In this document: positions 12,008 to 23,822 of the stretch, piece by piece
Numbering within the stretch: position 1 is the stretch's first letter
Layout of the letters: every line of letters starts with the position of its first letter
Source of the DNA: Phlyctochytrium arcticum
Lineage: Eukaryota; Chytridiomycota; Chytridiomycetes; Chytridiales; Chytridiaceae
Length of the DNA: 64,000 bases
NCBI GenBank assembly: GCA_025602905.1
Contig: JAHLKI010000001.1
Span: forward strand, 1,798,001 to 1,862,000
Reading direction: 5' to 3'
Notes under the pieces: generated by a model
Told to the model about the DNA's origin: nothing
Seen by the model: the letters and a program-made list of their open reading frames with translations, nothing else
Databases searched by the model: none
Program-made: the position numbers and the translations under genes

Positions 12008-15000
12008 TCAGATCTGAACAATCGTGGCTGCAGAATCCTGAGCTTTGCCGTGGCCGCGGTGCTTGACGGCAACAGGGCCATCCTTTTCAGTCTTCCACTT
12101 TTCTCGTTCGTCTACATGGCGACCCGAACTGCCTTGGAAGCAAAGGTACGCCATGGATCCCATGAACCGGACGAGCGACAGGACTGCAACGCTCCAAAGG
12201 ATAAATGTCAAGTAAGAGTTGCCGCCGCCCCGATCGCTACTGGCTTCTCCCACATAGACACCCATCTTCTCGGCAATGGCTGGTGTCGTGAGTGTGGCAA
12301 TCAAGATGGCATTGCACAGGATCCACGAGAGAACGACTCGGGTCCGGAATGTACGGAAATAGTCCTCTTGCTTCAGTTTGTCGGACCGGCCATCGCTTAC
12401 TTTCTTTTTGCTTGCTGGTGGTGGTACCAAACCGCGTAGGAAGGTCTCGTACGCAGCATCGATGTCGTGTTGATTGACGGGAAGGTCGACAGTTGCGGTT
12501 TTGGCGCCATTGTCATCCTTTTTCACTACGACTGGTGCGATGTCCACGGGCCCATTATCGCCTTTGGTACCCCATGACACGTCGTGCAGATTGCCAAAGG
12601 CGTAGACCATCAGAATGTTGACAAAACTGGGAAGCAGAAGCAGGTATTGGAGGAACGATGAGAACATATGCCAGGGGTCAAGATATGCGAACGATGCAAT
12701 AAAATACGCTCCATAGGTTGACGCAGTAGAAAGAACCAGGTCCCGGAATGCCGCGCGTTCCAGCAGATTGGGAATTTTGCCGGGATCCGTGCGAACGGTG
12801 CCGTCAGGGTTGGTCGTTTGTGTTTCCTTCACAGCCGCATCCACAGTCTTGTAAATCGAAAACCCAGCCATGTACAGCATCAGCGCCATGATAAAGGCAA
12901 ACAGCGCGAAACATGCCATATACAATATCCGTGAACCTTGAGGCCGGTTTCCAAGAGAAGCGATAAAGATCATCGCGATGGCAAAGATGTAGATTTGACG
13001 GATGACCAAGAAGACAACCTCGCCAGCACCAAAAAATGGATCAGTATCGCGATTGCGGACCATTCCCTCCGACAGGAAGTAAAAGATTAGGTAAAAGTTG
13101 GCCAGCGAAAACCAGTTGAAAACCACATTGATGCTGTTGTAGAGCAACTGGAGACAGATGGTGAATTTGCGGAGAGGAGAGTGACCCGATCGAAAGATTT
13201 GGTAGAAATGGGCAATTGCGTGCACCCCGGCAAAGAAGGATCCGTTGAGCCATCGACGACGTTGCGAGATGAACTCGGCAATGGTATCTGGCACATCCGT
13301 CTCAGCCTTGGCATCCTTGACATAGCGTAAAATCCAATTCTCATTCCGTTTGGTGACCAACTCGAAGCAAAGAATCCGATCTTCCGCAAGGTACATATTT
13401 GCCTGTCCTAACTTCACATCGCCGTGGCTTCCATGCATGCGCTCGCCAATAAAGTACTTTTCCAAAGGTCCTGTGCCGTCAGATCCATTTTGCAATGCAC
13501 AAAAACGGTAGGCGCTAAAAGCTCCTGGCAGTACAGCAATGAAGCCAAATACACTCTCCAATGGTTTGTCCATGATGTTTGACATTTTGTACTCAAAGTT
13601 TTGCGCAGCGACTAGCGGATTCAGTAGCTTGTGTGAGTAAGATCCCTTTTCGGTGCAAATTTCGCCACATGCGCCAGCCACTGTGGGGTCCGTGTCGAAG
13701 GCTTTCCAAAGTCGGTACAGCGAGCGTTCAGTTGGTTTTGTGCCGACATCCAAAAGTACACAGACGTTTGGCCGAAGAACCTTTCCAAAAGCATTAAAGA
13801 ACCACCGATGGGAATTGATTTTTTTCGCATTCTTCTCCTTCAGACAGAACAGAACTTGAACAGGAACTAGACCAGTATTCGTTCCTCGAACATTGAGATC
13901 CGTGTCCACGCAGACTTGTGTCGTCAATTCAAAAACGTGAGCGGCAACCTGCTCATGACTGATACTTGTCTTGATGACGCCCTCCTGATATGCTCCCATC
14001 ACACCAAGCATATTCAGCGTTCTTGGATGTATCTTGGTCCGTCCGTCGGCCACAACGCAGACAACCACCTTTTGCCACCCGTCGGGTCCCCAAAAAGCGT
14101 GTCGTTTCTTTGAGCATAGATAGGCAATATTTTTCATGACAGATTTGAATGTTTTGGCAAAAAGAATCTCGTCCTCGTTGTACATGGTCATGACAATGAA
14201 AAGCTCAGTCTGGCGCCCAAGTTCGGCCGAGCGCAAAGTGTAGCCGCGATCGACAAATTCGTTGGGATCACCGCAAACGGCAGAGTATCGAAGATGAGTG
14301 AATTCGCGGCCGTGACGGAACTTGCCCTGCGATAGGACCTTTTCAGGTACTGGGATCTCAACGACAAAGTTACCACTCGCGGTGAGCTCGACAGTTTTGG
14401 TGGTTTTATGACGAAAAAGCGTTCCTGGCCCACGTCGTCGAAGGTATTGTTGCGCAGGTGGGTAAGCATGTGGGTAATGGAAGTTATAGCCGTAAGGGGT
14501 GTTATAGGCGTATTGAGGTGTTCCTGGGCCATATCCTTGGCCGTATCCACCATCCCCAGCTGGCCCATACCCTTGACCATATCCACCATCTCCTGGTTCC
14601 GGCATCATCATTGTAGGTTGATGTTGTGGGGGAGGCGGAATGGACGACATATCGTCGCCATCATCACGTTGCTGTTCTAGTTGTTCGCGCTCGTAAAATG
14701 TATTGTCGTAAAGCTGCGGAGATGGTGAATGATGTTGGTGAGCGGGAAGCAGGGGTGATGGTGGTGAACCGCTTCCGCCGAATGAAGGATTTGCCGTCTG
14801 ATAAGAAGATGAATGGTAACGGTTCATCTATTGGAGCGCATCAGTTTCGGCTCAACTTTAAATAGATGAAAACTTTTAAGCTTACCGAGTCGCTCAGGTC
14901 TTTCCCGCCCGAACTTGGCCCTAAAGCCTGAGGCTGAGGGTACGCAGCTTGGGTATAAACAGGTCGTCCATTTTTGCCGCCCTTGCCAGCGGGAGTGCGC

Positions 15001-15371
15001 TCGGGGAGGTAACCCCCTCCAACTCCGGGCGCAGCGGACGATTGCGAATCATACATAGATGTCGTGCGTTTCGACAGCAGATTCAAAGGTACTGGAGTGG
15101 AGTCAAAGTCTAATTGGTTTGAGTAGTTGTACGTGTCGTCGGGGCGATTGTCGGAAGATGGGCGAGGAAGAGATGTGAGAGGTGTGATTTCAGAGCCTGA
15201 ATCAAAGGATGGAGCACGGTTGTAGTAGTTGTCAGCGTACAGGTGAGACTGTGTAGGTGGAGAAGACGGAGATGATGCGAGAGGAAGAGTAGATGAAGCT
15301 GAAGGTGGAATGGGTAATGGTGGTGATGCGTAACGACCACGGCCGCGGGACGATCCCGATGCAGGCTGCAT
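12008..15371 (-). CDS. CHS: Chitin synthase (GT2, division I class)
   Basis: Two exons, 14886-15371 and 12008-14827, joined in phase 0 across a 58-nt intron, encode about 1101 aa. The catalytic core shows LFIVMTMYNEDEILFAKTFK, the LLDVGTKP (DxD-region) motif, the EDRILCFELV motif with the catalytic EDR and the QRRRWLN motif that binds the chitin chain. These are followed by several C-terminal membrane spans (for example FYLIFYFLSEG and WILCNAILIATLT). The N-terminal 230 residues are disordered, Pro/Ser/Tyr/Gly-rich, with repeated GGYGQGYGP units just ahead of the conserved chitin synthase N-terminal domain. The enzyme extends beta-1,4-GlcNAc chains from UDP-GlcNAc and extrudes them through the plasma membrane. 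A second in-frame ATG at the start of exon 2 (14827) could give a shorter protein. Confidence 0.93.
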
Positions 15372-15666
15372 TTGTATGGATTTGTGGAGCGAGCCTCCTG
15401 CGCGCCAGCAGTTTCAGGTTTCTCTTTTTACACAGCTTGGGGCTGTTGCTTACAGCTAACAAGCGGCAGGCAACAATTCTATGTTATATACAAATGCCGC
15501 TCAGGGATATTGCAACAGATCCAGGCTCCTCGGGATCACCCTTTCTTTCCCTTGCCGAATTCAGCCCACCTGCAAAGGCCCCTCCTTGGCAAGAAAGTCG
15601 GTCAGGGATTACCACGCGAGCCGGACGGTTCTTTTCGAAATGCTTGGCAAGTGTCGCTACCGTAGT

Positions 15667-15921
15667 CTATAGATCGGGGTAAGTCGTCGTCGTCGTGGTA
15701 GATGTAGCGTAGTAGTAGCTGGTGGTTCGGGATCTCTTGGCAGGGGCAGTGCTTTCAAAGATTTCGCAAATGGGTTGGTTGACGGCGTTGAACTGAGCGG
15801 GGGCAGTGCGATGGGATATTCCGCCGCCGCCTGTCATCTCGGTGGCTGTGCTACTTGCGCAGCTGTTGCGCAGCACTCGGCCCATGGCGCGGTTCGTCCG
15901 ACTCATTCGGACAAGAAACAT
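15667..15921 (-). CDS. Small hypothetical protein (doubtful)
   Basis: An 84-codon frame from ATG at 15921, divergent from the acidic-protein gene 64 bp away and upstream of the chitin synthase. The product is Ser/Thr-rich and ends in Tyr/Ala/Thr repeats read through a CGTCGT-type microsatellite. I do not recognise it. It may be no more than promoter DNA with a chance open frame. Confidence 0.2.
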   Translation of the reverse strand: MFLVRMSRTNRAMGRVLRNSCASSTATEMTGGGGISHRTAPAQFNAVNQPICEIFESTAPAKRSRTTSYYYATSTTTTTTYPDL

Positions 15922-15984
15922 CGGAGTTTCTGCCGACTATGGAAAAACTACTCAGACTTGCACTTTCGAAACGACATTGCTATT

Positions 15985-16494
15985 ATGACCGTACTTCAGG
16001 AATCAACCAACACACATGCCGACGCTGTCAGTGCGTCTGGTACCAGCAAATCGTCGGCTGTAGCGCAGCAAGCAGGCAACACTGCCGTCGAGCCAACAGG
16101 CGAAGGGGGTCCCACCCCAGAGCAGGCAGCAAACCCAGCGGAAGATGTTGATGATGCAATGGATGAGGACGAGGACGAGGACGACGAAGAGGAAGAGGAG
16201 GAAGAAGAAGAGGAAGTAGAAGACGAAGAAGAGTATGACTCATACGACAGCGAGGAGGAAGAACGCATGGAACGCAACCTAATAAGAGAGTGGCGAGAAG
16301 ACATGGACATGATGCGCGAAATCCTCATGGAACAAGACGCCAAAGACTGTGAGCTTGTGGGATCCGACGAAGAACCAGATATCCCGGGCGATCCCGAGTA
16401 TAACGAACGTTTGCGTCTGAAGCGAGATATGAAGCAGGATTTGGCCATCTGGGCCGGCATGTGTGCGCATCTGCAAGGGAAAAACAAGCGATAG
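15985..16494 (+). CDS. Acidic protein of unknown function
   Basis: A 169-aa single-exon frame from ATG at 15985 (MTVLQESTNTHADAV). The first 55 residues are Ala/Ser/Thr/Gly-rich; residues about 55-95 are almost entirely Asp and Glu; then come RMERNLIREWREDMDMMREI, predicted helical, and a tail with DEEPDIPGDPEYNERLRLKR and AIWAGMCAHLQG. Acidic tracts of this kind occur in histone chaperones and nucleolar proteins, but I see no named domain. The frame continues upstream to 15775 without a better start. Composition and the well-structured C-terminus argue it is expressed; function is unknown. Confidence 0.6.
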   Translation: MTVLQESTNTHADAVSASGTSKSSAVAQQAGNTAVEPTGEGGPTPEQAANPAEDVDDAMDEDEDEDDEEEEEEEEEEVEDEEEYDSYDSEEEERMERNLIREWREDMDMMREILMEQDAKDCELVGSDEEPDIPGDPEYNERLRLKRDMKQDLAIWAGMCAHLQGKNKR

Positions 16495-17291
16495 TTGAAA
16501 ACCTCAGGAATCACCCGTAGAGAGAATTTTTTGATCCTCACATTCTGGCGTTTTGTCTTGGGAATGATGACCCACGCAAAAAACCCGCTACCATCCACTT
16601 TTGAATTTGGCCAAATTCCGTTGCCGTTGGACGATGACTGCACTTTACCCTTCAAAATGAGTGTATCAGTGTACGCATTTCTTTCATTACTACCACATTC
16701 ACGTATACTTTTCGTTCGATCATATTCACCTGCTGCCTCCCCCATATCCTTACCCACATTTGAGCAGTCTGTAGCCATAGTTCGTAGACTCCAGACTGCA
16801 TAGCATCCTCATTATGATTCCCCATTTCAGTCCGTATACTATCTAGCCATTTCATTTCAATCTAGACACATTGGCGTGTAGTAGCAGAAGTTCCCCGATG
16901 TTTGTACCATACAATATACCACAATTGCCGTCAAGTACGTAGCTATGCCATGATCCTCATACTATCCATCTATAACCTTTGGTTTTGGGTAGATGCACTG
17001 CCCCCGCTACGATTTCTCATGTTTTCCTTGATGTGTACGATCTTTACCAAGTTTAACATGTCAAATTGCTTGAAAGTGCTGAGCCGCAGTGTCACAGTGG
17101 GGTAGTATTGTCATCGCTTTCATTCGTGCGCTGCGTTTTTTGGTCCTGGTTTCGACCGGCAGTGTGTCCTTTCAAAAAGGCAGACAGCTCAAGGAGGCAT
17201 CTGCAACGGACTTTTATCCCTGCAAGACGCAACGCTGCACGCATTAGTAGCTCGTACCTTCACGCAGACGCGTATGATCACCTCCAAGATC
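16495..17291. other. Intergenic region upstream of the alpha-mannosidase gene
   Basis: About 800 bp between two plus-strand genes. No frame with domain-like content; no RNA gene identified. Confidence 0.5.
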
Positions 17292-20200
17292 ATGGGCTCC
17301 CTGTCTGGTTCAGCACCGACTGGGAGTGATTTGAAAACGACGGCGTTGCAGGGTATGCAAAAGGTGAGACTCACTTGTACTTAGGGTACCGTTTGTTCTC
17401 ATACTAATGCCATCCGCCTATAGCATCGCAAGATTACCACCCAGCGAATCGAAAAATTCTTGGCCGATGGACAGTTTCGGGATGTAAATATCCATGCTGT
17501 GTTAACCGCCAAAGAGGCAGATCAGGATGCGGTCCAGTTGGAAGTCTATTCGGTGGAGGGTCTGGAACGAATGTAGGATCTTTTGCAACTTGGTCATTTC
17601 CCCACTAAATAAACAAAACGTTTTCCTATAGCCCATTCGATCAAGCCATCAAGGGAACTTTTAAGCCGACCAAGATTGGCGAGATGTTTGGGCCAAGTAC
17701 GTCTGACTGTGGGAATTTCTAACTGCCCAAACAAAACTGATACGTACACGCATAGCCTGGTCGACCCATTGGTTTCGCGTGACCATCAGTGTTCCCAAGG
17801 AGTTTGCCGGTGAACGCGTCCAGTTCCTATTTGACCCTTCAGCCGAGGCTTTGATCTGGTCCGAAAGCGGTGAGCCGCTAATGGGCATCACGGGAGACAA
17901 GGGCATCGATCGCCATGTTGATTTTTGGCTGACGGAGAAGGCCAAGGGCGGTGAGGTCAGTTTCGACTATAAACGATTTCATTTCATAATGTGCTGAAAA
18001 GCTCGGGCCCTGATTCAGACCATCAAATTGTACATTGAAACGGCATGCAATGGCATGTTTGGTGCCGGTCGAGGTAACGACCCTTTACCCTCCACATCAT
18101 CCACCACCTCCATTGAACTCAACTCTCCAGGCGGTGGCCTTATCAACCCCCCTGATGAAAATCGCTACTACCGTCTAGCAACAGCCTCCATTTTGGTCCC
18201 CTTCCGTCCAGCTGTGGAGTTGCATTACCAGCTGCAGACACTTTTGGGCATGATGACAGAGCTGGAAGCCGAAAGCCAGGCCTCGTGTGATGCGCTGTAC
18301 ACTGCCAATCAAATGGTGAATACGGTTGTGTATGATGATCAGCAATCTGTTGTGAGAGCGGCGGAAATTGGTCGTGAGTTTTTCAAGAAGCGGCTGAACA
18401 CGGGATATGAGCAACATGTCATTACTGCCATTGGAAACTGGTAAGTCATAAACGTATTGGTGGCTACCTCATAACACTGACTAATATATCTGCGTTTCCT
18501 CCAGTCATATTGATACGGGTAAGTGATTGGTAGTATCGGCGGAATGTGCGTCACCTTAATATTGTCCATACAGCCTGGCTCTGGCCTTACGATGAAACCA
18601 AGAGGAAGGCTGCTCGTTCCTTTGCGACTCAGTGTGGGCTCATTGAACAATATCCCTCCTACGTGTTTGCGGCATCGCAGGCCCAGCAGTTTGAATGGGT
18701 AGAAGAGCTCTACCCCCCACTCTTTAATCGCATGAAGCGCCATGCCAAATCTGGCAAGTTCCTTCCCATCGGTGGAACATGGGTCGAAATGGACTGCAAT
18801 GTTCCTTCTGGTGAGGCCTTTTGCCGACAGTTCTTGTACGGCCAGCGCTATTTCGAGCGTGCGTTCGGGCACCGATGTAAAGTCTTTTGGCTCCCCGACA
18901 CGTTTGGCTATTCGGCCCAGCTTCCCCAAATCATCAAGGAATCTGACCTGGAGTATTTCTTTACGCAAAAGTTGTCTTGGAACAACATCAATACCTTCCC
19001 GCACACAACGTTTATGTGGACCGGTCTGGACGGGTCGTCCGTTTTGACTCATTTCTCACCCGCAGACACGTATACTGCGCAAGCGACGGTCAAGGAGGTA
19101 TGCCTGGCAGTCAAAAACAACAAAGACAAGGCCTACTCCAACCAATCTTTATTGCTATTTGGTAACGGCGATGGTGGGGGTGGACCCAATATTCCCATGC
19201 TCGAACGATTGACGCTCATGCAAAATGTTGCGGGACTACCAGCCACCGTCAAATTCGGCAACCCCAATGACTTTTACGATACACTTGCCAAAACTTCTCA
19301 CGATCTGAATGAGTGGAGGGGTGAGCTGTACTTTGAGCTGCACCGCGGCACGTACACGTCACAAGCCGATGTCAAAAAACACAACCGGCAATCAGAAATG
19401 CTGCTTCGTGATGTGGAGGCTGCTGCTGCATTGGCCGTTACGCTGGGTGCGAAAAATTACGCTTATCCTCGTGCCGAACTTGACCGTGTCTGGAAATTGG
19501 TCTTGCTGAATCAGTTTCACGATGTCCTACCCGGTTCCTCCATTGAGATTGTCTACGATGATGCGGCCCGAATCTACAAGGATGTTTTGTCGTCTGGTAC
19601 TCAAATGCTGGCGGATGCGTTGCAAGCCTTTGCCTCGACGCGTCAAGCATCCCCGACTGCTGCATCAGGTCTGGCTACGGGCTTTAGCACCCTGCCTTGG
19701 CCTCGTGCGGCACATGTAGTGGCTGTTCCCCTCGAGGGGACTTTCCAAGCACAAACTGCGCAGTTTGTTCAAGTGTCGGCTGATGGAAAGCAGGGAGTGG
19801 CGGTTATGAGAGAAACGGGAGCTTACGGTTGTGCCAGCCTGGTTGCCAGAGTGGATAGCCTGGGTGGTGTTACAGGTCAGTGCGGTTCACGTTCGCATGT
19901 TTCGCCAACAGACTTTAACATGTAATTTAGTGGAGGAGACCGCGGCCGGTGTCACTACAACCAACGCTCATATCAAAGTTGTCATTGACAAGCAAGGCCG
20001 ATTGACGAGCTTATTCGACATTTCTGCAAAGTAAGTAAGGTGTGACAAGTGTCAGAAATCTTTTTTTGCTAAATTTCCTTCGGCAGTCGTGAGACGGTCC
20101 GTCCCGGCTACGCTTCCAACGTTTTCAAGCTCTATGAAGATATTCCCCTATTCTGGGACGCCTGGGATGTGGAAGTATACCATCTCGAAAAGGGATGGAC

Positions 20201-21312
20201 GCTCGCACCCGGCTCAATCTCGATTGAGGAGCGTGGTCCCCTGCGCGTCGTGATTAAAGCAGAACATAAGATTTCGGAAAAGAGCCATATTGTCCAAAGG
20301 ATTATTGTTGCTGCCGGCGGGAAGCTCGTGGAGTTTGAGAACTGGGTTGAGTGGCATGAGAACCGACGGATTCTGGTGAGTGACCCTTCACCGACACTGC
20401 ATGCGTTCGATTATGACTAACAAAGTGCGCATCTGTAATTAGAAAGTAGAATTCCCTGTTGATGTCCACAACGATTTCGCAACGTATGAGACCCAATTTG
20501 GATTCATTCGTCGCCCAACGCACTTTAACAACTCATGGTGAGAACTTTGGATCATGCTTGCATTCCCCAGTAATTTCCCTAACAACTTTGTTCACACAGG
20601 GATATGGCGCGCTTTGAAGTCTGTGCGCACAAGTTTGTGGACTACTCTGAAAATGGATTTGGAGTTACACTGTTGAATGACAGGTATGAAGTGCAGGTGT
20701 GAATTTCGAGCTTTTTGTATTAACAATTTGCCAACAGCAAATACGGTTTTGCCGTACACGACCAAACCATGCACATTTCTCTTCTTCGCGCACCTAAAGC
20801 CCCGGACGCTCATTGTGACATGGGATCGCACTTCTTTAAATACGCGCTCTACCCGCACACGGGTACATTTTTATCGGACGTTGTCCGGGTCGGATACGAA
20901 TTCAACTGTCCCGTGCGAAACTTGCCTGGACAGGTCACGACAGGTGCAGCCAGCGAGGTTGGAGGCATGTTTGAGGTTGATCGGCCCGAGGTTGTGCTGG
21001 AAACCATCAAGATGGCGGAGGATGTGGAAAAGGGCAAGTTGGTTTTGCGACTGTTTGAATCATGTGGTAGTCGTGGGAAGGTTACCATCTCCAGGTACGT
21101 GAGCTCTGTCGTTTGTTAGATGTCCCTGATGATATAACGTACCCTGCAGTTCACTCAATATCAAATCCGTGCATCGGTGCAACATTCTGGAAGATGTCAA
21201 GGAAAATGTGCCGGTCAAGAAGCAGGCTCGGGCAAGTGGAACTGGCGAAAAGAGTGTTTTCGAAATCGACGTCGGCCCATTCAAATTGGTCAGCTTGATC
21301 CTCGAAGTGTGA
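17292..21312 (+). CDS. AMS1: Vacuolar/cytosolic alpha-mannosidase, GH38 (AMS1/MAN2C1 type)
   Basis: Thirteen exons: 17292-17363, 17424-17572, 17632-17696, 17756-17955, 18019-18440, 18505-18518, 18574-19875, 19931-20030, 20087-20375, 20443-20537, 20600-20683, 20738-21094, 21150-21312. Total 1103 aa, close to yeast Ams1. The GH38 active site is clear: [21 protein letters not shown] (quoted in part: HIDTAWLWPY, metal-binding His/Asp) and [17 protein letters not shown] with the nucleophile Asp region. The N-terminal [11 protein letters not shown] and [11 protein letters not shown] segments belong to the class IIC extension. No signal peptide is present, as expected: the enzyme trims free oligosaccharides and in yeast reaches the vacuole by the Cvt route. 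Exon 6 is only 14 nt and supplies the catalytic HID. The gene converges on the DJ-1-type gene (118 bp between stops). Confidence 0.93.
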
Positions 21313-21430
21313 TTAATCAATCCATATCATTCGACGAAATTGCACAACAATGTCTAGTGTAAATGTTCATGCGACAGTCTGTATATATATATGTACACTA
21401 TCAAAACTACAAAAACGTTGTTACAGTAAC

Positions 21431-22194
21431 TCATTTGGAGAGTAATTCCTTAATACGTTCAGCCAGAGCGGACGCGGAGGCCGGGTTTTGTCCGGTGACC
21501 AACTTCCCATCTACGACGACATGCTCACCCCAGGCCTGACTAGCGTTGGAAAACTTTCCTCCGGCCTTCTTGAGTTCATCTTCAAGCAAGACTGGCAAGG
21601 CCTTGGTCAAACCTGCAATCTCCTCTTCAGCGTTGGTGAATCCGGTAACATTCTTGCCTTTGACGAGCAGATCACCGGAAGAAAGCTTGATGTTGGCGAG
21701 TGCTGCTGAGCCATGGCACACTGCGCCAACGACACCTCCCGCTTCGTATACCTTGGCGGTAATGTCTTGTGCATCCTTGTTGTTGACCAGATCAAAGACA
21801 GGGCCGTGACCACCGGGATAGAACACGGCGCTCAGTTCGTTTACGCGAGACGCGACTTCCGAGATCTTGATGGTGTTGTGCCATGCCTTGGTAGCGGTGG
21901 CATCCTTGAGGAAGTCTTGGGCAATCTTGTCGTCCTTGGCGGCCTCGATGGATGATGGATCGAGTGGGGCTTCACCGCCGTTTGGAGAGGCCCAAATGAT
22001 TTCAAAGTGAGGAGAGAGAACGTGGTAAGGATGGGCAACTTCACTGAGGTACCATCCCGTCTTCTTGCCGGTCTGTCAGAAGCAAATCATTAGTAAACAG
22101 TTGACGTCTTGTATCAAAGATCCTTCCTTACATTGGCGAGCTGGTCGTGGGAGGTGAGAATAAAGAGAATCAAGGCGGCAGTTTTTCCAGCCAT
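21431..22194 (-). CDS. HSP31: DJ-1/PfpI-family protein, Hsp31-like (glyoxalase III type)
   Basis: Two exons, 22132-22194 and 21431-22072, encode 234 aa. The N-terminal strand (AALILFILTSHDQL) and the conserved Glu in ASPNGGEAPLDP, the FYPGGHGPVFDL turn and the nucleophilic elbow GAVCHGSAAL (Cys about 140 followed by His) match the Hsp31 class. That class detoxifies methylglyoxal to lactate without glutathione and is stress-induced. The C-terminal FSNASQAWGEHVVVDGKLVTGQNPAS stretch (quoted in part: WGEHVVVDGKLVTGQNP) is also typical. Both the Glu and the Cys needed for activity are present. Confidence 0.92.
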
Positions 22195-22473
22195 TTTTCG
22201 TTGCGGTTATGAGGGTAGTGATGGAGTACTTTGTGAGTGAAGGTAAGGCGGGAGGTCGGAGAGCACGGCCTTTTTATACGAAATTGCAAAGGTGAGATCG
22301 CGGCGAACGGCGGGCGGGTTCTTTGGAGGCCGACGTGACGTGATCACTAATAGAATGGGCGATGTGACAAATCCAAAAAATCGTATTAGGCAGACTTTTT
22401 GTCTGTGCTGCAGCGTAACAAGGTTGCGTCTTTCTTGCAAAAAATCACGATTGGACAATTATCATTGGCAAGA

Positions 22474-23680
22474 CTAATATGCTGTACAAGGATGGATCTG
22501 GGAAAATGTATTAACAAAATTAGAAAGAAAGTAAACTACAAAAATTATGTTATAGGCATCGAGCTTTGATCTGGAAAATCGCCTGGCGCCATAGAATTCT
22601 CGAAGCTGCGTAAGGTTGGTTTTGATATAGTTGACATGTTGCAGGAAATCATTAGCGCTTGAAGTTCGTTTTGAAGGAATGCCTGCAACGATTGTCCGCA
22701 CTTCTGGAGAATTCTTTAGCCATCGAACTTGATCACCTTCCAATTCGTCACCCCCGACGGCCGTGAAGATGTCAATTCTCCCCGGATCTACGCCAATGAC
22801 TGTCCTGTTATTTAGATCGACGGGGACATACGACTTTGTGCCATCTTCATTTTCCCTGAATCCGTACTCTTTCAGTGTACGAGTACCGTTTCAAGTAGGG
22901 GTACGTGACAGCAAGTCCATCCGTTGTGATTTCAAAAGCAAATGACTTGTCGGCTGTCTCGTTAATATCGGGGAACAAGGTCGTCCAACTGGCCAGCGGA
23001 TCGGCGCGGAATTGTGCTTTATTGCCGACGTCGATTCCTGCGCGTCGACACAGACCAGGGCGTTAGTATCTACGCGAAGAGAGCGCGTTGTGTACTGGCA
23101 TAGCGGTACCAGTAGAAATCCAGCAAGTTTGTGTTTGTCAAAATACTTGCTGAATTTCCACATAAGGGGCAGTGACCGCCACCAAAGCAAATTGCCCCCC
23201 TCCGCGAGGTCGTCGTCGTCTATCTCTTCGTCCTGCGCATCTGTTTGGTCCTCAAATACAAACCCGTCCGATTCCAAGGCGGTCTTGAGGTATACAGACC
23301 GCTCGTCACAGTCAGAATCCCCTCATCAAACTTGGCTCGTCTTGGTCATCTCAGGGTACCTTTTCAGCATCTTGACGGTGTACCACCTGAGTGCCCACGT
23401 AGCAAAGTTTGTGTTGACGTGGTTTCGACAGTTGACCTCATAATCTTTTGCCGTTGTCGAGATCAACTGCCCCAGATGTCGAACGTCATATCGTGATGTT
23501 TGACCGTACCGCTGGTGGACGGTCCGGAGGTCCTGGTCTTTGATTCTTGATGATCCGGCAACCAGAGAACTGCCGCATAAAGGCGTTGTAGGATAAGTCG
23601 GGAATGGGCCGCCCCTCGGCAAGCATCGAGAGAAGATACAGGTTGAGGAGTCGGGATGCTTCGATGGCCACATTCGGTAC
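22474..23680 (-). pseudogene. Decayed Fanzor/TnpB-like RNA-guided nuclease gene, 3' truncated
   Basis: Reading the minus strand from about 23676 to 22505, collinear peptide blocks fall in different frames. First a helical block with NLYLLSMLAEGRPIPDLSYN (23674-23557). Then VHQRYGQTSRYDVRHLGQL and NCRNHVNTNFATWALRWYTV (23540-23340). Then FEDQTDAQDEE, MWKFSKYFDKHKLAGF and YTTRSLRVDTNAL (23277-23050). Then FAFEITTDGLAVTYPYLKR (about 22990-22890). Finally VIGVDPGRIDIFTAVGGDE, an RuvC-I-like strand with its catalytic Asp, and LTQLREFYGARRF (22830-22560). Block order matches what I know of Fanzor proteins up to and just past RuvC-I. RuvC-II, the zinc ribbon and RuvC-III are missing. At least four frame changes and one 7-nt deletion (left copy, about 23341) break it. 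I infer an inactive relic; identification is by motif memory and not a database search. Confidence 0.65.
23220..23360 (-). repeat. Left arm of an inverted duplication within the Fanzor-like relic
   Basis: About 130 bp, nearly identical in reverse complement to 23676-23822. It starts at a GGTACC site and ends in the sequence coding DAQDEE. The left arm lacks 7 nt (GAAATTC) and one G relative to the right arm, which shifts the frame. Confidence 0.85.
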
Positions 23681-23822
23681 CCTAAGATGACCGAGACGGA
23701 AATTCGAGCCAAGTTTGATGAGGGGGATTCTGACTGTGACGAGCGGTCTGTATACCTCAAGACCGCCTTGGAATCGGACGGGTTTGTGTTTGAGGACCAA
23801 ACAGATGCGCAGGACGAAGAGA
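23676..23822 (+). repeat. Right arm of the inverted duplication
   Basis: Reads on the plus strand as an uninterrupted piece of the Fanzor-like coding sequence (MTETEIRAKFDEGDSDCDER and onward), opposite in orientation to the relic itself. About 315 bp of unique relic sequence lie between the arms. Confidence 0.85.

Noticed and set aside
14408..14865. Plus-strand frames opposite the chitin synthase N-terminus
   Set aside because: Antisense of the GGYGQGYGP-repeat region; no independent evidence.
16028..16243. Pro/Leu-rich minus-strand frame opposite the acidic protein
   Set aside because: Antisense reading of GAA/GAG repeats; no domain.
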